DNA from: Paenibacillus dauci
Lineage (GTDB): Bacteria > Bacillota > Bacilli > Paenibacillales > Paenibacillaceae
Assembly (NCBI RefSeq): GCF_000971985.1
Contig: NZ_LAQQ01000008.1
Location: 124,001-188,000 of the forward strand
Direction: 5' to 3'
DNA length: 64,000 nt
Shown here: one piece after another, positions 25,671 through 34,769 of the stretch
Position numbering within the stretch: the first letter of the stretch is position 1
How the letters are laid out: each line of letters starts with the position of its first letter
The notes under the pieces: generated by a model
Database searches by the model: none
What the model saw: only the letters and a program-made list of their open reading frames with translations
What the model was told of the DNA's origin: nothing
Made by a program: the position numbers and the translations under genes

Positions 25671-26918
25671 ATGAACAATATACTTAAATTAGCACTATGC
25701 AGCAGCCTGCTGTGTACCGGCGTTACGAGCAGCTCTTCGCTAAGTAAGGTCACTCATGCAGCTGCGCCTCAGGTAAGCATTACACTGGACGGATATAATC
25801 TGCCTTTTCCGGTCGCTCCAACGATGGTCAAAGGAACCACAATGGTGCCGTTTCGTGCAATCGCTGAAGCGCTGGGTATTCCGGTATCCTGGAATCAGGC
25901 CAGCAAGACTATTACCGCCAGCGGTTCCGGCAACAAAAAGGTCATACTTACCATGAATAGCACGAACGCGACAGTAGATGGTCAAAAGGTTACGCTCTTC
26001 GTTGCTCCGCAGACGATTAATAACAATACGATGATTCCGCTGAGCTTTTTCAGCCAGCAGTTTGGTGCAGATGTGAAATGGGATGCCTCCACCCATACCG
26101 TATCGATCACCTCTCCAGTAGAGGATTTGTATACACTGGGATTTTACGCAATTTCCTCCTATGATGAGCGCGCGATGATACCTGACTTTGACAGCGTAGC
26201 TTATGGCTGGAGCCGAATTACGACAGAAGGCAAATTCTCTACTTCCAATACGGAATTCAAATGGCCACAGTCAGCTGGCAGCGATACTCCCGAATCCATG
26301 ATCCAGAATACGGCTGCACAGGGTACTTCTCCATATCTGATGGTCTATTCGGTAGACGGACATGGGGAACTGACCAAGAATCTGGAAAACCCAACCCTGC
26401 AAAACCAGACAATCCAGTCCATTATCGATACAGCTACCAGCAAAGGATTCAAAGGAATCGTACTGGACTTTGAAGGACTTGGCTGGAGTGGTGACAAAGC
26501 CAAAGCGCAGTCGGATTATAACGCCTTTGTCAAAAATATAGCTGCCAAAGCACATCAGCAAGGACTCAAACTGACGCTGGCCCTGCACCCGCTGAACAGC
26601 TCCTATACCGGTTATGATTACAAGACGCTCGGCACACTGGCCGATGATCTGATCATCATGGCTTATGATTATACAGATAAAAAGACCCCGGAGCCAACCG
26701 ACAAAGTCGATAATGCCATCCAACTGGCTCTGAAGCAGGTCGATCGCAGCAAGCTCATCCTCGGCATCTCCCTAAGCAGCGAAGACGAGAAATCGGTCAA
26801 TACCAAAATCGGTCTCGCCAAACGCTATGACCTTAAAGGTGTCGCTATCTGGCGTCTTGGCATTATCGGACAAAAAGCGATGGATGCGATGCACGAATCA
26901 GTGGAATTTAATAAGTAA
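25671..26918 (+). CDS. Secreted stalk-domain protein with GH18-like catalytic domain
   Basis: This 415-residue secreted protein has a signal peptide (cleavage near THAAA), then a copper-amine-oxidase-N-type stalk domain at about 35-148 (MVPFRAIAEALGIPVSWNQ, MIPLSFFSQQFGADVKWD), then a glycosidase family 18-like barrel at about 155-410. The barrel has a degenerate form of the DxxDxDxE motif, GIVLDFEG, with the catalytic glutamate kept, and MAYDY near the end. The closest general group is the spore-cortex/YaaH-like GH18 of Bacillales. It probably acts on cell-wall or chitin-like glycans at the cell surface. AGGAG lies upstream of the ATG. Confidence 0.85.
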   Translation: MNNILKLALCSSLLCTGVTSSSSLSKVTHAAAPQVSITLDGYNLPFPVAPTMVKGTTMVPFRAIAEALGIPVSWNQASKTITASGSGNKKVILTMNSTNATVDGQKVTLFVAPQTINNNTMIPLSFFSQQFGADVKWDASTHTVSITSPVEDLYTLGFYAISSYDERAMIPDFDSVAYGWSRITTEGKFSTSNTEFKWPQSAGSDTPESMIQNTAAQGTSPYLMVYSVDGHGELTKNLENPTLQNQTIQSIIDTATSKGFKGIVLDFEGLGWSGDKAKAQSDYNAFVKNIAAKAHQQGLKLTLALHPLNSSYTGYDYKTLGTLADDLIIMAYDYTDKKTPEPTDKVDNAIQLALKQVDRSKLILGISLSSEDEKSVNTKIGLAKRYDLKGVAIWRLGIIGQKAMDAMHESVEFNK

Positions 26919-27208
26919 GATAGAAATAAGACAAGTATGACTAGATTACGTTGGACGAATTGGATGGGGCAGCTAGAATAACAGGCTGTATAAGTTCAAT
27001 AGATTGAATAAGAATGATATGGTATAACGTCCGCGTAACACGAAAAATAAATTCTTGTTGGAAAACAATAATGACTACTAGATAGATGTAGATCAGGGCG
27101 GTGAGAATTCACCGTCCTGTTCCTGCATAGCTGTATGCTCGCTCCTATCTCTCTATACATATCTGTATGCGATTACGATTCTAAAATAAATATAAATCTC
27201 CCTGTTAA
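26919..27208. other. Intergenic region before the ECF sigma operon
   Basis: About 290 bases hold no gene that I can support. The only structures are a hairpin at 27094-27119 and, just beyond, the ECF promoter. The first 170 bases show no clear signal. Confidence 0.5.
27094..27119 (+). terminator. Hairpin, possible weak terminator
   Basis: CAGGGCGGTGA and TCACCGTCCTG pair around a four-base loop. The following sequence is only weakly T-rich, so termination is uncertain. Confidence 0.5.
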
Positions 27209-27212
27209 ATAT

Positions 27213-27238
27213 GTAACATTTTCCAATTTCACACGTGG
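27213..27238 (+). promoter_or_regulatory. ECF sigma autoregulatory promoter
   Basis: GTAACA is followed, 16 bases after its AAC, by CGTGG. AAC-N16-CGT is the classic spacing of ECF promoters (sigma-M/W/X type). It lies about 20 bases before the sigma start codon, so the sigma factor likely drives its own operon. Confidence 0.75.
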
Positions 27239-27256
27239 TTACAGTGAAAGGAGGTT

Positions 27257-27763
27257 ATGGTGTCCAAATATCTGGATCAATTATACAGACAGTATACCCA
27301 TGACATCTATCGATATCTGTACTCGCTCAGTCGCAATCATCATACAGCGGAAGATCTGATGCAGGAGACTTTTTACCGGGCTTATCTGTATCTGGAAGTG
27401 TATAACGGCGAAAAGGTAAAACCATGGCTATTCCGGGCAGCCTATCATGCTTTTATCGATGACCAGCGCAAGCGTAAACGGCAGCAGGTGCAGGAGCCAG
27501 CCTTTTTCGACCAGATCACCGATTCGCAGACTTCTCCTGACAATCAACTGATTGAGCAAGAGCAAATTCATCTGGTCATAACTCAACTCGATCAGCTGCC
27601 TATAATGCAAAAGCAGGCCGTGCTGCTGTATGACTTTCACCAGTTCTCTTATCAGGAATCTTCAGAGATTATGGATATCTCTTTAGCCTATTTCAAGGTA
27701 CTACTATTCCGCGGAAGGCAGCGAATACGCGATTTCAATCAGGGCGGTGCATACGATGAATGA
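27257..27763 (+). CDS. ECF-family RNA polymerase sigma factor
   Basis: This 168-residue group 4 sigma factor has region 2 at about 5-75 (YRYLYSLSRNHHTAEDLMQETFYRAYL, with the core-binding and -10 recognition surface) and region 4 at about 110-160 (helix-turn-helix around QFSYQESSEIMDISLAYFKVLLFRGRQ). It would redirect RNA polymerase in response to envelope stress. The ATG is only two bases after AGGAGG; the GTG next to it at 27260 has better spacing. Its 3' end overlaps the anti-sigma gene. The final subfamily (SigM-like) is inferred from partner type. Confidence 0.92.
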   Translation: MVSKYLDQLYRQYTHDIYRYLYSLSRNHHTAEDLMQETFYRAYLYLEVYNGEKVKPWLFRAAYHAFIDDQRKRKRQQVQEPAFFDQITDSQTSPDNQLIEQEQIHLVITQLDQLPIMQKQAVLLYDFHQFSYQESSEIMDISLAYFKVLLFRGRQRIRDFNQGGAYDE

Positions 27764-29192
27764 CTCATTTAGACAAAAGCTTCAGGATTATTATGACGGC
27801 AAACTATCCGAAGAGCAGCGTACGGAAGTAGAACAGGAACTGGACAAACTGGAGCAGTATCAGCAGTATATTGACGAACAATTGGATCGGGATCAACCAC
27901 ATACCAATGACCATTTGAATCAGACGAAGCACTATACGAATGATCAGCAGCCAAATGAACATTCGCAGCATACGGATACGGATGAACCGTTGAATCAAGC
28001 TCATTTCGAACAGCACGAGGATACAGAGGAACTGCTGAATGAAGAGAAGTACAGAAATATAGAGGCACAACCGAATCCGCAAACGCAGCACTCGCCTACT
28101 ACAGATACTTCAGCACAGCCGTCTCCCGAAAATAAAGCGATAAAACCTGCCTTTATGCGTCGATATGGGCAGCTCTATATGGATGACCGGATCGACCAGA
28201 AAAAGATACGACGGATTATGAGGCGCAGCAAGTGGCGTTCACGCTCCGGTACAGCAGGGATTGTCATTGGAGCTTTTTTTGCTTTTATTTTCGTATGTAC
28301 CATCTTCAATATTTTTTTCTATGGGATTCAAGAGGGTGGTCGTATCGATACTTACCGTGATGTGATCCGTTCCGCGATTGCGGTGACCCAGCCCAATGTA
28401 TCGCTGGAGAGTGCGGGTGCCAATGTCGATACAACCGGTCTACATATCAAAGGAGCAATGGAAAAACAGATCGGCAGCAGCCGGGTCAAAATTGCGGATT
28501 ATACGGTGGATATCTCGTTTAATTTTGCACGTACGTATAATACCGACTGGCTCGTAGAAGTCACGCCACCGCCGTTGCCTTTTCAACCTCCAGGAGCAGA
28601 TGTATCCAATGACAGTGCAGCTGCCTGGAAACGACTCGAACATCTGCCAGAGGGTACGGTAGTCGAAGCTTATATTAGCTTTGATCAGTATTACAGTACG
28701 GACCAGGCACTGCAGTTATTCAAGGATAAAAAAATGAAGCCACTCTGGCTGGCTGTACGTCCCGGAAGCGAGGCTGATATGAATGAGCCTGGTTCCAGAT
28801 GGAGTTACATGATTGGATTCCCGTATGATCCAATATGGCATGATTCGGATCGGACCCTGCTTCATCAAAGTGAAGAAAAGATCGGCTGGTTCAGCAGCAC
28901 AAGCAGTTCCAGCTACAGCTATCCGAATGTGCAGGCCTATGGAAGTGGTGATATACGTAACAAGAATTTTCTCAATACGCTGCGTTTGATCCAGCCTTAT
29001 AAAGGAATACTCCGCGCGCCTGCTCCTTTTTATGATTTTGATGGGATTATCCATTATATTGAGCAAAATGGCGTACAGATCTACGGCATTACAGTAACCG
29101 GGCCGACCAAAGAAGTACTAAAGCTAAAAAAAGAACCGTTTGCCAGCCGGATTCAGATCGGAGAAGTTCGGTTGTGGAACTGGGAAGAATAG
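27756..29192 (+). CDS. Membrane anti-sigma factor for the ECF sigma
   Basis: This 478-residue protein starts at the ATG eight bases before the sigma stop codon (AGGGCGG upstream). The N-terminus (MNDSFRQKLQDYYDGKLSEEQRTEVEQEL) has a short sigma-binding helical domain without a zinc motif. A long hydrophilic linker rich in Asn/His/Gln/Thr follows (about 45-130). One membrane helix at about 165-188 precedes an extracytoplasmic beta-rich domain of about 280 residues. This matches the sigma-factor regulator N/C family. The linker is unusually long and repetitive (TNDHLNQ, TNDQQPN). Confidence 0.85.
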   Translation: MNDSFRQKLQDYYDGKLSEEQRTEVEQELDKLEQYQQYIDEQLDRDQPHTNDHLNQTKHYTNDQQPNEHSQHTDTDEPLNQAHFEQHEDTEELLNEEKYRNIEAQPNPQTQHSPTTDTSAQPSPENKAIKPAFMRRYGQLYMDDRIDQKKIRRIMRRSKWRSRSGTAGIVIGAFFAFIFVCTIFNIFFYGIQEGGRIDTYRDVIRSAIAVTQPNVSLESAGANVDTTGLHIKGAMEKQIGSSRVKIADYTVDISFNFARTYNTDWLVEVTPPPLPFQPPGADVSNDSAAAWKRLEHLPEGTVVEAYISFDQYYSTDQALQLFKDKKMKPLWLAVRPGSEADMNEPGSRWSYMIGFPYDPIWHDSDRTLLHQSEEKIGWFSSTSSSSYSYPNVQAYGSGDIRNKNFLNTLRLIQPYKGILRAPAPFYDFDGIIHYIEQNGVQIYGITVTGPTKEVLKLKKEPFASRIQIGEVRLWNWEE

Positions 29193-29207
29193 TATGGATC
29201 GTAAATA

Positions 29208-29246
29208 AAGAAGCACCGCAAACCAATGTTTGACGGTGCTTCTTTG
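29208..29246. terminator. Bidirectional terminator, anti-sigma gene / Tad-like operon
   Basis: Arms AAGAAGCACCG and CGGTGCTTCTT pair around a loop of about 17 bases. It lies between the converging anti-sigma gene and the last gene of the Tad-like operon and can serve both. Confidence 0.82.
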
Positions 29247-29279
29247 TTATGGTTATCAAGTTCATTTTATTCGGCTTCT

Positions 29280-32200
29280 TTAGTGCGTTCCGGAAGCAGC
29301 AAAGTCATTATAAGAGGACAGGTCCGTATCGTAAAAGATAACATCGCCATCTTTGACCCTATAGCTGACATTATACGGATCTTTAACAATATGATCGCGG
29401 CTATCATCCGTATGATCGTATCCCTCCATATCCCACCATTGGTTGTTATAACCTGACTGGGTATGAATATATTGCAAATGAGGATGAGCCGTATCTCCAT
29501 GAACTACCGATTCCAGATCGAAATTCACTACGATAAAACCATTCTTCAGGAAAATGGGCGCTTTCTCATCCAGCGTATGTGAACGTCCATATTCGGCCAG
29601 ATTTGTTCCTTTGGGTACAGCATATACATTTGCCGGAAGACTGTATTCACCATACCACTGCTGTATGCTGGCATTGACTCTGGCAGCCGATGCCGAGGCA
29701 TTGGTTGGTCGCTCAAACGTATTAATAAAGGTACGTAATGGCGAAGTCAGGATCTGAATATCGTAGCCCCCCGTGTACGTTGGCTGATTGGAACGTTTTA
29801 TAAAGTTAGCAATGTATTGTTCCTTGTTAATCATCCAGCCAGTCGACAAGTCATAGATCGATGCGGCTGTATTTTTGATCGTGACCGCTGATACATTTCG
29901 AAGACGCTGGTTCAAGGTTACATTGCGTTTTTCGGTATCCGAAGCAGAACCTATTTTGACGAATCTTTGGTTATCCGAGTGATAGTACAAGTCTACCGGC
30001 ACTCGCTCCGGCTGAGTCGCCGCATCTTTATCCTGATAATAGAACGTTGGAGTAATCCGGATTGCATCCTTGTTTCCAAACATATTACCTTTCGTTTTCA
30101 AATCAAATTTGAAATGGTATCCCGTCTTCACGGATACGTTTTTGAAACCTGTGAGTGGATGGCTCCCCCGCATGATGGGCAACACATATGGCGAACTGTT
30201 TCCACGCGCTTCTCCATCTATTCCATTTGGTCCTACCCAGAACGATTTGCCTGTGGGAGAACTACTTCCTTTGGCAGTACGGAACACGTTTTCCCAATTG
30301 AAATCTGCTATATCGGTAACATGGAAATCATAGATACGTCCTATGACTTCAACATCAACAGAATCTTTGGCAACATGGTTGCTCAGATCCAGGTTGGCAT
30401 CTTGTTCTGCAGTAAAGCTGGCAGGAGCGTTCTCCGCAATATTCCTGAACAATACCGTATAATTACCTTCGTCTACCCAGACGGGCAGCGTAAATACTGT
30501 ATCCAGCTGATTCACTGGAACATCAATCCAGGTATTTTTGGGGTAAAATGTTTTACCGTCTGCAGCATACACATCGAACGGGAAAAGAACCTGCTTGATT
30601 TTGAAATACTTGGCGAAATCCCTTTTTCCATATCCGGGATAAGAAGATTCATTTTGATGCTGTCCAGTTGTAGGGATGCGGACGGTAAATGGACGATCCA
30701 AAATCAAAGCCATTCTTTTGGCATCTGGAACTGTTTTTTGATTATGTATCTTATCATCTGATATGGATGAATAGTTTACCACAGGTGTATAGACAGTCAC
30801 ATTGTTAATGCCTGTAATCGGAAAGCTCTGATCTCCCCCGCCCTTCACATTTTCATCAATCATCGTATAGAAAATAGTACCGGTTGCTGGAGTATTTGCT
30901 TTATTGGTCAGTTTGAGACTAATCAACTGAGAACCTTTCAACAAGATCCGTTCGGTAGAATCCTTATACGAGCGAATCTTAGTAGGCGCCGGGATCTCTT
31001 TGGGCTTAACAGTCGTCTTTCTGGTCCAATCTCCATTCATGACTTCGGTTTCTTTGCTTTTAAAAGTAAACTTGGCTTCATCATTGCGAACTTCTGGATC
31101 ATCGGTTTTGCTTTCGGCCATGCCTTTGAGTTTACCTTCATCATTTGGTACAGATGGTTTACCTGATTTCCCACCATCAATAACGCCAGGGTGATAATTG
31201 ATAGCGCCAGTTTCATCTGGACGCACATGATCATTTACATCAGTACTATCTTCTTTTTCGATTGAAGGTGGTGTATAGCCAGCTGCTGCGATCGTTACAC
31301 TTCCATTAGGGAGTGCATAGTTATTCATTTTGGCTTGCTGAATTCCATAGGCAGCTAACTGATTAATCTGCCAATAGGAGTAATCGCGAGTAAAGCCAAA
31401 ATTATATGTTTTGGTAGCACTGGCCGTTTTGGTTTTCCAATCTCCTTTATTATTCTTTTGTTTCCATTTGAGGCTGTATTTCACTTTCACTTTACATTGG
31501 TAATCGACTTTCCCCTTCATCTCTCCAAACTTGTGACTGAACAGGTAATTATATCCCCAAGCATTGGCATACAGATTTTCACTGGTAGGGATACCTTTCG
31601 TAGCATCGAAGTGACGTCCATTCGCTGCATCGTCGCCAAGAATATGTCCTGAGGCTTCCGGGTTCATCATTGCCTTGGAGAGTTCCTGGGATTGTGTGGG
31701 TGGTAATATAGTGAACGTGCAATCCCCCTTTCCTTCGGAAGGAAGATCAGGATCATCACAGTCAGGGTTATCCGCGCTGGTTTGACCGGGCTTACAACCT
31801 TCTACTACATCGTAGTATTGGTAGGCTCTGTATTCTTCAAATGAGCCGGTGTATTTAAATTTTGGAGGTTCTCCTTCTTTTATGTCAGGCTGCTTTGATG
31901 GATCTGTACCATCTGTTGTTTTTTTGTAGCCGATGTATTTGTACTTTTCATTAGTTGGTGGTGTAAACTCGTATTCGGTTCCCGGTTTCATTTCTTCCTC
32001 ACGAGGAGGGAAAATGGAATTGAGGGATTTACCATCTTTTGTTTTGTAGTAGACGCTTAGTTTGGAATCCAGTTCTATTTTGAATAGAACTGGAATATAA
32101 ATGCGAAGTCCTTTTGTTGTTGGGCTACATTTAGTAGTACATGTGTCAGTAATATCTTCTGGTTCTTTTGCTGTCAACATAATGTTTACAGTGACAGGAA

Positions 32201-32696
32201 TTTTAGCAGTATCTGTGCCAATCCCACTTTTACTATAATGAAGTTCACTGTCATCTGTTCCAATTGACATTGCATATTCATAGTTGCCCCATAGATTTGA
32301 ACCTTCAGGTGGCTTTTCAGTTCTAGATTCCTCAAAGAAAACAGCATTCTTTGCAGTTCGTTTATATAGACTGACTTCTATACTTTTTATTGTACGGTTA
32401 GGAAAGGAAAACTGATAATCCTGTTTTGCTAATCCTTCGTCACCTCGATTTGGAGCTTTATCTGGCCAACTTGAACCATACCACATATCATAATACATCA
32501 TTCCAACAAAATAGCGGTAATTAGCCTCTGTCGTATTTTCAGATATATCTTTGTAATAATGTAGTGGAGTAGCTACACCTTCAGCCATAGCTCTTGAAGA
32601 ATCTATGGCTGTCGAAAATAAAAAATCAAATATAAAGACTATAAGAATACAATACGACCAATATTTTTTTTTTCTATTCCAGCTCCGACATCTCAT
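29280..32696 (-). CDS. Giant secreted protein of the Tad-like operon
   Basis: This 1,138-residue protein has a Lys/Arg-rich start, a hydrophobic helix and an AMA-E cleavage-like site (about residues 18-39). The rest is extracellular and beta-rich, with several Cys pairs (CTTKC, CKPGQTSADNPDC) that could form disulfides and no sortase motif. I recognise no family with confidence; DUF5704-type proteins are a possible match. It is last in the operon and directly follows the stalk-domain gene, one base apart. Its N-terminal 40% is AT-rich compared with the rest. A run of ten A lies eight codons into the gene. It may be the exported substrate or the external part of the machine. Confidence 0.75.
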   Translation of the reverse strand: MRCRSWNRKKKYWSYCILIVFIFDFLFSTAIDSSRAMAEGVATPLHYYKDISENTTEANYRYFVGMMYYDMWYGSSWPDKAPNRGDEGLAKQDYQFSFPNRTIKSIEVSLYKRTAKNAVFFEESRTEKPPEGSNLWGNYEYAMSIGTDDSELHYSKSGIGTDTAKIPVTVNIMLTAKEPEDITDTCTTKCSPTTKGLRIYIPVLFKIELDSKLSVYYKTKDGKSLNSIFPPREEEMKPGTEYEFTPPTNEKYKYIGYKKTTDGTDPSKQPDIKEGEPPKFKYTGSFEEYRAYQYYDVVEGCKPGQTSADNPDCDDPDLPSEGKGDCTFTILPPTQSQELSKAMMNPEASGHILGDDAANGRHFDATKGIPTSENLYANAWGYNYLFSHKFGEMKGKVDYQCKVKVKYSLKWKQKNNKGDWKTKTASATKTYNFGFTRDYSYWQINQLAAYGIQQAKMNNYALPNGSVTIAAAGYTPPSIEKEDSTDVNDHVRPDETGAINYHPGVIDGGKSGKPSVPNDEGKLKGMAESKTDDPEVRNDEAKFTFKSKETEVMNGDWTRKTTVKPKEIPAPTKIRSYKDSTERILLKGSQLISLKLTNKANTPATGTIFYTMIDENVKGGGDQSFPITGINNVTVYTPVVNYSSISDDKIHNQKTVPDAKRMALILDRPFTVRIPTTGQHQNESSYPGYGKRDFAKYFKIKQVLFPFDVYAADGKTFYPKNTWIDVPVNQLDTVFTLPVWVDEGNYTVLFRNIAENAPASFTAEQDANLDLSNHVAKDSVDVEVIGRIYDFHVTDIADFNWENVFRTAKGSSSPTGKSFWVGPNGIDGEARGNSSPYVLPIMRGSHPLTGFKNVSVKTGYHFKFDLKTKGNMFGNKDAIRITPTFYYQDKDAATQPERVPVDLYYHSDNQRFVKIGSASDTEKRNVTLNQRLRNVSAVTIKNTAASIYDLSTGWMINKEQYIANFIKRSNQPTYTGGYDIQILTSPLRTFINTFERPTNASASAARVNASIQQWYGEYSLPANVYAVPKGTNLAEYGRSHTLDEKAPIFLKNGFIVVNFDLESVVHGDTAHPHLQYIHTQSGYNNQWWDMEGYDHTDDSRDHIVKDPYNVSYRVKDGDVIFYDTDLSSYNDFAASGTH
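32664..32673. repeat. Homopolymer of ten A (coding strand) near the start of the giant secreted gene
   Basis: Ten consecutive T on the plus strand correspond to A10 in codons 8-11 (Arg-Lys-Lys-Lys) of the secreted protein gene. Slippage by one base would frameshift almost the entire product. Confidence 0.9.
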
Positions 32697-32697
32697 G

Positions 32698-33663
32698 TTA
32701 TTTTCTCCATGGATTGTCCATCAATATAAGTGAAAGATTATCTTTTGTAGAAGATGTATGAAAACCGATGTACTTAATATCTTGAACCGATAACTGCTTT
32801 GAATCCTTAATATTATGAGCAAATTCATCAGTATTATTATAGATACCATAATAATAATAAACAGTACCATCACTATTCTTTTGTGTTAATTCATTTCGTT
32901 TATATCTATATCGCACATCTCCTTTCTCGGTTAGTAAATAGAGATTTGGTGATATATCGGTTGTTCTCACACGAATATAACTTAATCCATTATATGCACT
33001 ACTATCATGGAATGTATAAAGATCTACACCATAAATATAACCTGACATTAATAAGGGGAAATTTGATGGTTTAATTTTAAAAGCATATTTATACGGTTCA
33101 TTAAATTCATTTGTCATTAACTCTGGTCTTTTAGAAAAAAATGATTTGTACGGATCAATAGAAGTTTTAGGCAAACCTAATTCTTCTACTGTCGGCGGTT
33201 TCTTACTTCCAATCCACACCCACTTGCTAATCTGATCCCAACTTACCTCTTGTCCAAGCCCTTCACTAACCAAGCGCAATGGCACATATGTACGCTGCTG
33301 TTTTACAATAATTTTACTATCATAGGTTTTGCTTTGATCATCAATGACGGCTGTCGAAGAACCTACGGTCATTGTTACGCTGTGTTTATCTGTTTTCAGT
33401 GTGATATTTTGCTTGCCACCGACTCGCTCATACCCTACCTTTGCACCTAACTTTTCAGATACAAAACGAATAGGTACCATAACTGCACTATTCTCATCCT
33501 GGAAAGGTTTTGCATCCGGAAACGCCATTTTACGTGCATTTAAAAGTACCTCTACCTGTTTGGAGCTTGTAGCAGCTTTTGCAGGAATCTGTGGAATCGT
33601 ACTCAAAATAAAAGATGAAGCCAGAACTGCCAGAACTGTTTTCTTGATAAGATTGGTTTGCAT
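32698..33663 (-). CDS. Secreted stalk-domain protein
   Basis: This 321-residue secreted protein has a signal peptide (cleavage near PAKAA) and a copper-amine-oxidase-N stalk domain at about 35-155 with two repeats (VMVPIRFVSEKLGAKVGYE, TYVPLRLVSEGLGQEVSWD). The C-terminal half is of unknown type. These stalk domains are common in Paenibacillus surface proteins and probably bind the wall. It lies within the Tad-like operon just before the giant secreted protein, and its AT-content is like that gene's first part. TTTAGGAGGATTAACA precedes the start. Confidence 0.85.
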   Translation of the reverse strand: MQTNLIKKTVLAVLASSFILSTIPQIPAKAATSSKQVEVLLNARKMAFPDAKPFQDENSAVMVPIRFVSEKLGAKVGYERVGGKQNITLKTDKHSVTMTVGSSTAVIDDQSKTYDSKIIVKQQRTYVPLRLVSEGLGQEVSWDQISKWVWIGSKKPPTVEELGLPKTSIDPYKSFFSKRPELMTNEFNEPYKYAFKIKPSNFPLLMSGYIYGVDLYTFHDSSAYNGLSYIRVRTTDISPNLYLLTEKGDVRYRYKRNELTQKNSDGTVYYYYGIYNNTDEFAHNIKDSKQLSVQDIKYIGFHTSSTKDNLSLILMDNPWRK

Positions 33664-33737
33664 TGTTAATCCTCCTAAATTTAGTTTCTACATGTACTAA
33701 CAGATATGTATTCTACGAACATATCATAGGTTCAATT

Positions 33738-33758
33738 GGAAAATTGCGCGAATTTTCC
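33738..33758. promoter_or_regulatory. 21-base palindrome upstream of the stalk-domain gene
   Basis: GGAAAATT and AATTTTCC surround the spacer GCGCG. It sits between the 327-residue pseudopilin-like gene and the stalk-domain gene. It could be an operator for a local promoter, or a short mRNA hairpin. Confidence 0.45.
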
Positions 33759-33785
33759 CATATTCTTTTTATCGGCAGCAGTTAG

Positions 33786-34769
33786 TTAATTACCAATACC
33801 ACAACGAATAGGAATATAGCCTTTTTGAGCTGCTTCCTTTGCTGTAGTAAAAACTTCTTCAGCACTGTATTCGGACTTGCACGTTTTGGTAGAAAAATAG
33901 TATTTCTGACCATCTACATCGATTCCCTGGAACGTTTCTTTTTTTATAATCCGCGCTCCCCCCAATGCATAGTTATTATAATACTGACTACCAAGCGGAA
34001 TCCCCTGAACAAATGCTAGTACACCTGCATCATTGATCGTATTATTCCAGTCTTCCTGCGAGATATAGGGCACGGTAAACGTATAAGAGGTTCCGTATCT
34101 TTTGGAAGTGACATTATACTGATTAATACTCCGCTCCAGATCATTCTGGATCGCATTGACGATAGTTGTTCGACGCGCTGCATCAAAAGCAGAGGCATCT
34201 TCCAATAAAGGAACACCTGATTGCTCCGCTATTTCTCCGCGGAATCCCTTCACCCACTGTTCATCCGCCTTGCGCTGGATCGTTACATAATCGTCCAGTG
34301 TGAAGCTGTAGGTATTATCGTACTGATCCTTGTAGACATACGGCTTCTTTGGACTCCATACATGGCGGAATTCTGTCTCTCCTCGCGCATTCCGATATTC
34401 TTCAAATTGATACATATAATAGCCGTCATACCCAATTAAAACGAGCGCTGGAATATAGCTATTCAGCACATATTGACCTGTCGGGTCATGGGTTACATTG
34501 AAATTCATATACATGGTTTGGAAAAAGGTATCGGCTGCCTGTTCCTTGTTGATCCTTACATTTTTGGCTGACTGATACTGGGATTCCAGCGGCTGGCTGA
34601 CATTGGTGATCAGGGCCTGGGCAGCATCCTGCGTGGCGGTATCGATCGCCCGGTTGTACCTTGTCTGCAGCAGCATATTCGTTCGGTTATCTTCCAGATC
34701 GATATGGTTCCGTACGAAAATAAACAGCAGAATCAGTACTAGCACAACGGCAAAGCTAGTAATCTTCAT
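33786..34769 (-). CDS. Bitopic pseudopilin-like protein of the Tad-like operon (327 residues)
   Basis: One N-terminal membrane helix (about 4-21, MKITSFAVVLVLILLFIFV) is followed by a 300-residue extracytoplasmic domain with no recognised family. The sequence after the helix is helical and amphipathic, rich in Asn/Gln/Ala (RYNRAIDTATQDAAQALI), as in TadE/TadF-type pseudopilins. Two cysteines lie near the C-terminus. It overlaps the upstream gene by 14 bases, indicating coupling. No class III GFTLIE motif is present. Confidence 0.6.
   Translation of the reverse strand: MKITSFAVVLVLILLFIFVRNHIDLEDNRTNMLLQTRYNRAIDTATQDAAQALITNVSQPLESQYQSAKNVRINKEQAADTFFQTMYMNFNVTHDPTGQYVLNSYIPALVLIGYDGYYMYQFEEYRNARGETEFRHVWSPKKPYVYKDQYDNTYSFTLDDYVTIQRKADEQWVKGFRGEIAEQSGVPLLEDASAFDAARRTTIVNAIQNDLERSINQYNVTSKRYGTSYTFTVPYISQEDWNNTINDAGVLAFVQGIPLGSQYYNNYALGGARIIKKETFQGIDVDGQKYYFSTKTCKSEYSAEEVFTTAKEAAQKGYIPIRCGIGN

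Noticed and set aside
29967-30761. Plus-strand open frame opposite the giant secreted gene
   Set aside because: Low-complexity reverse translation of the real gene, with no start signals.
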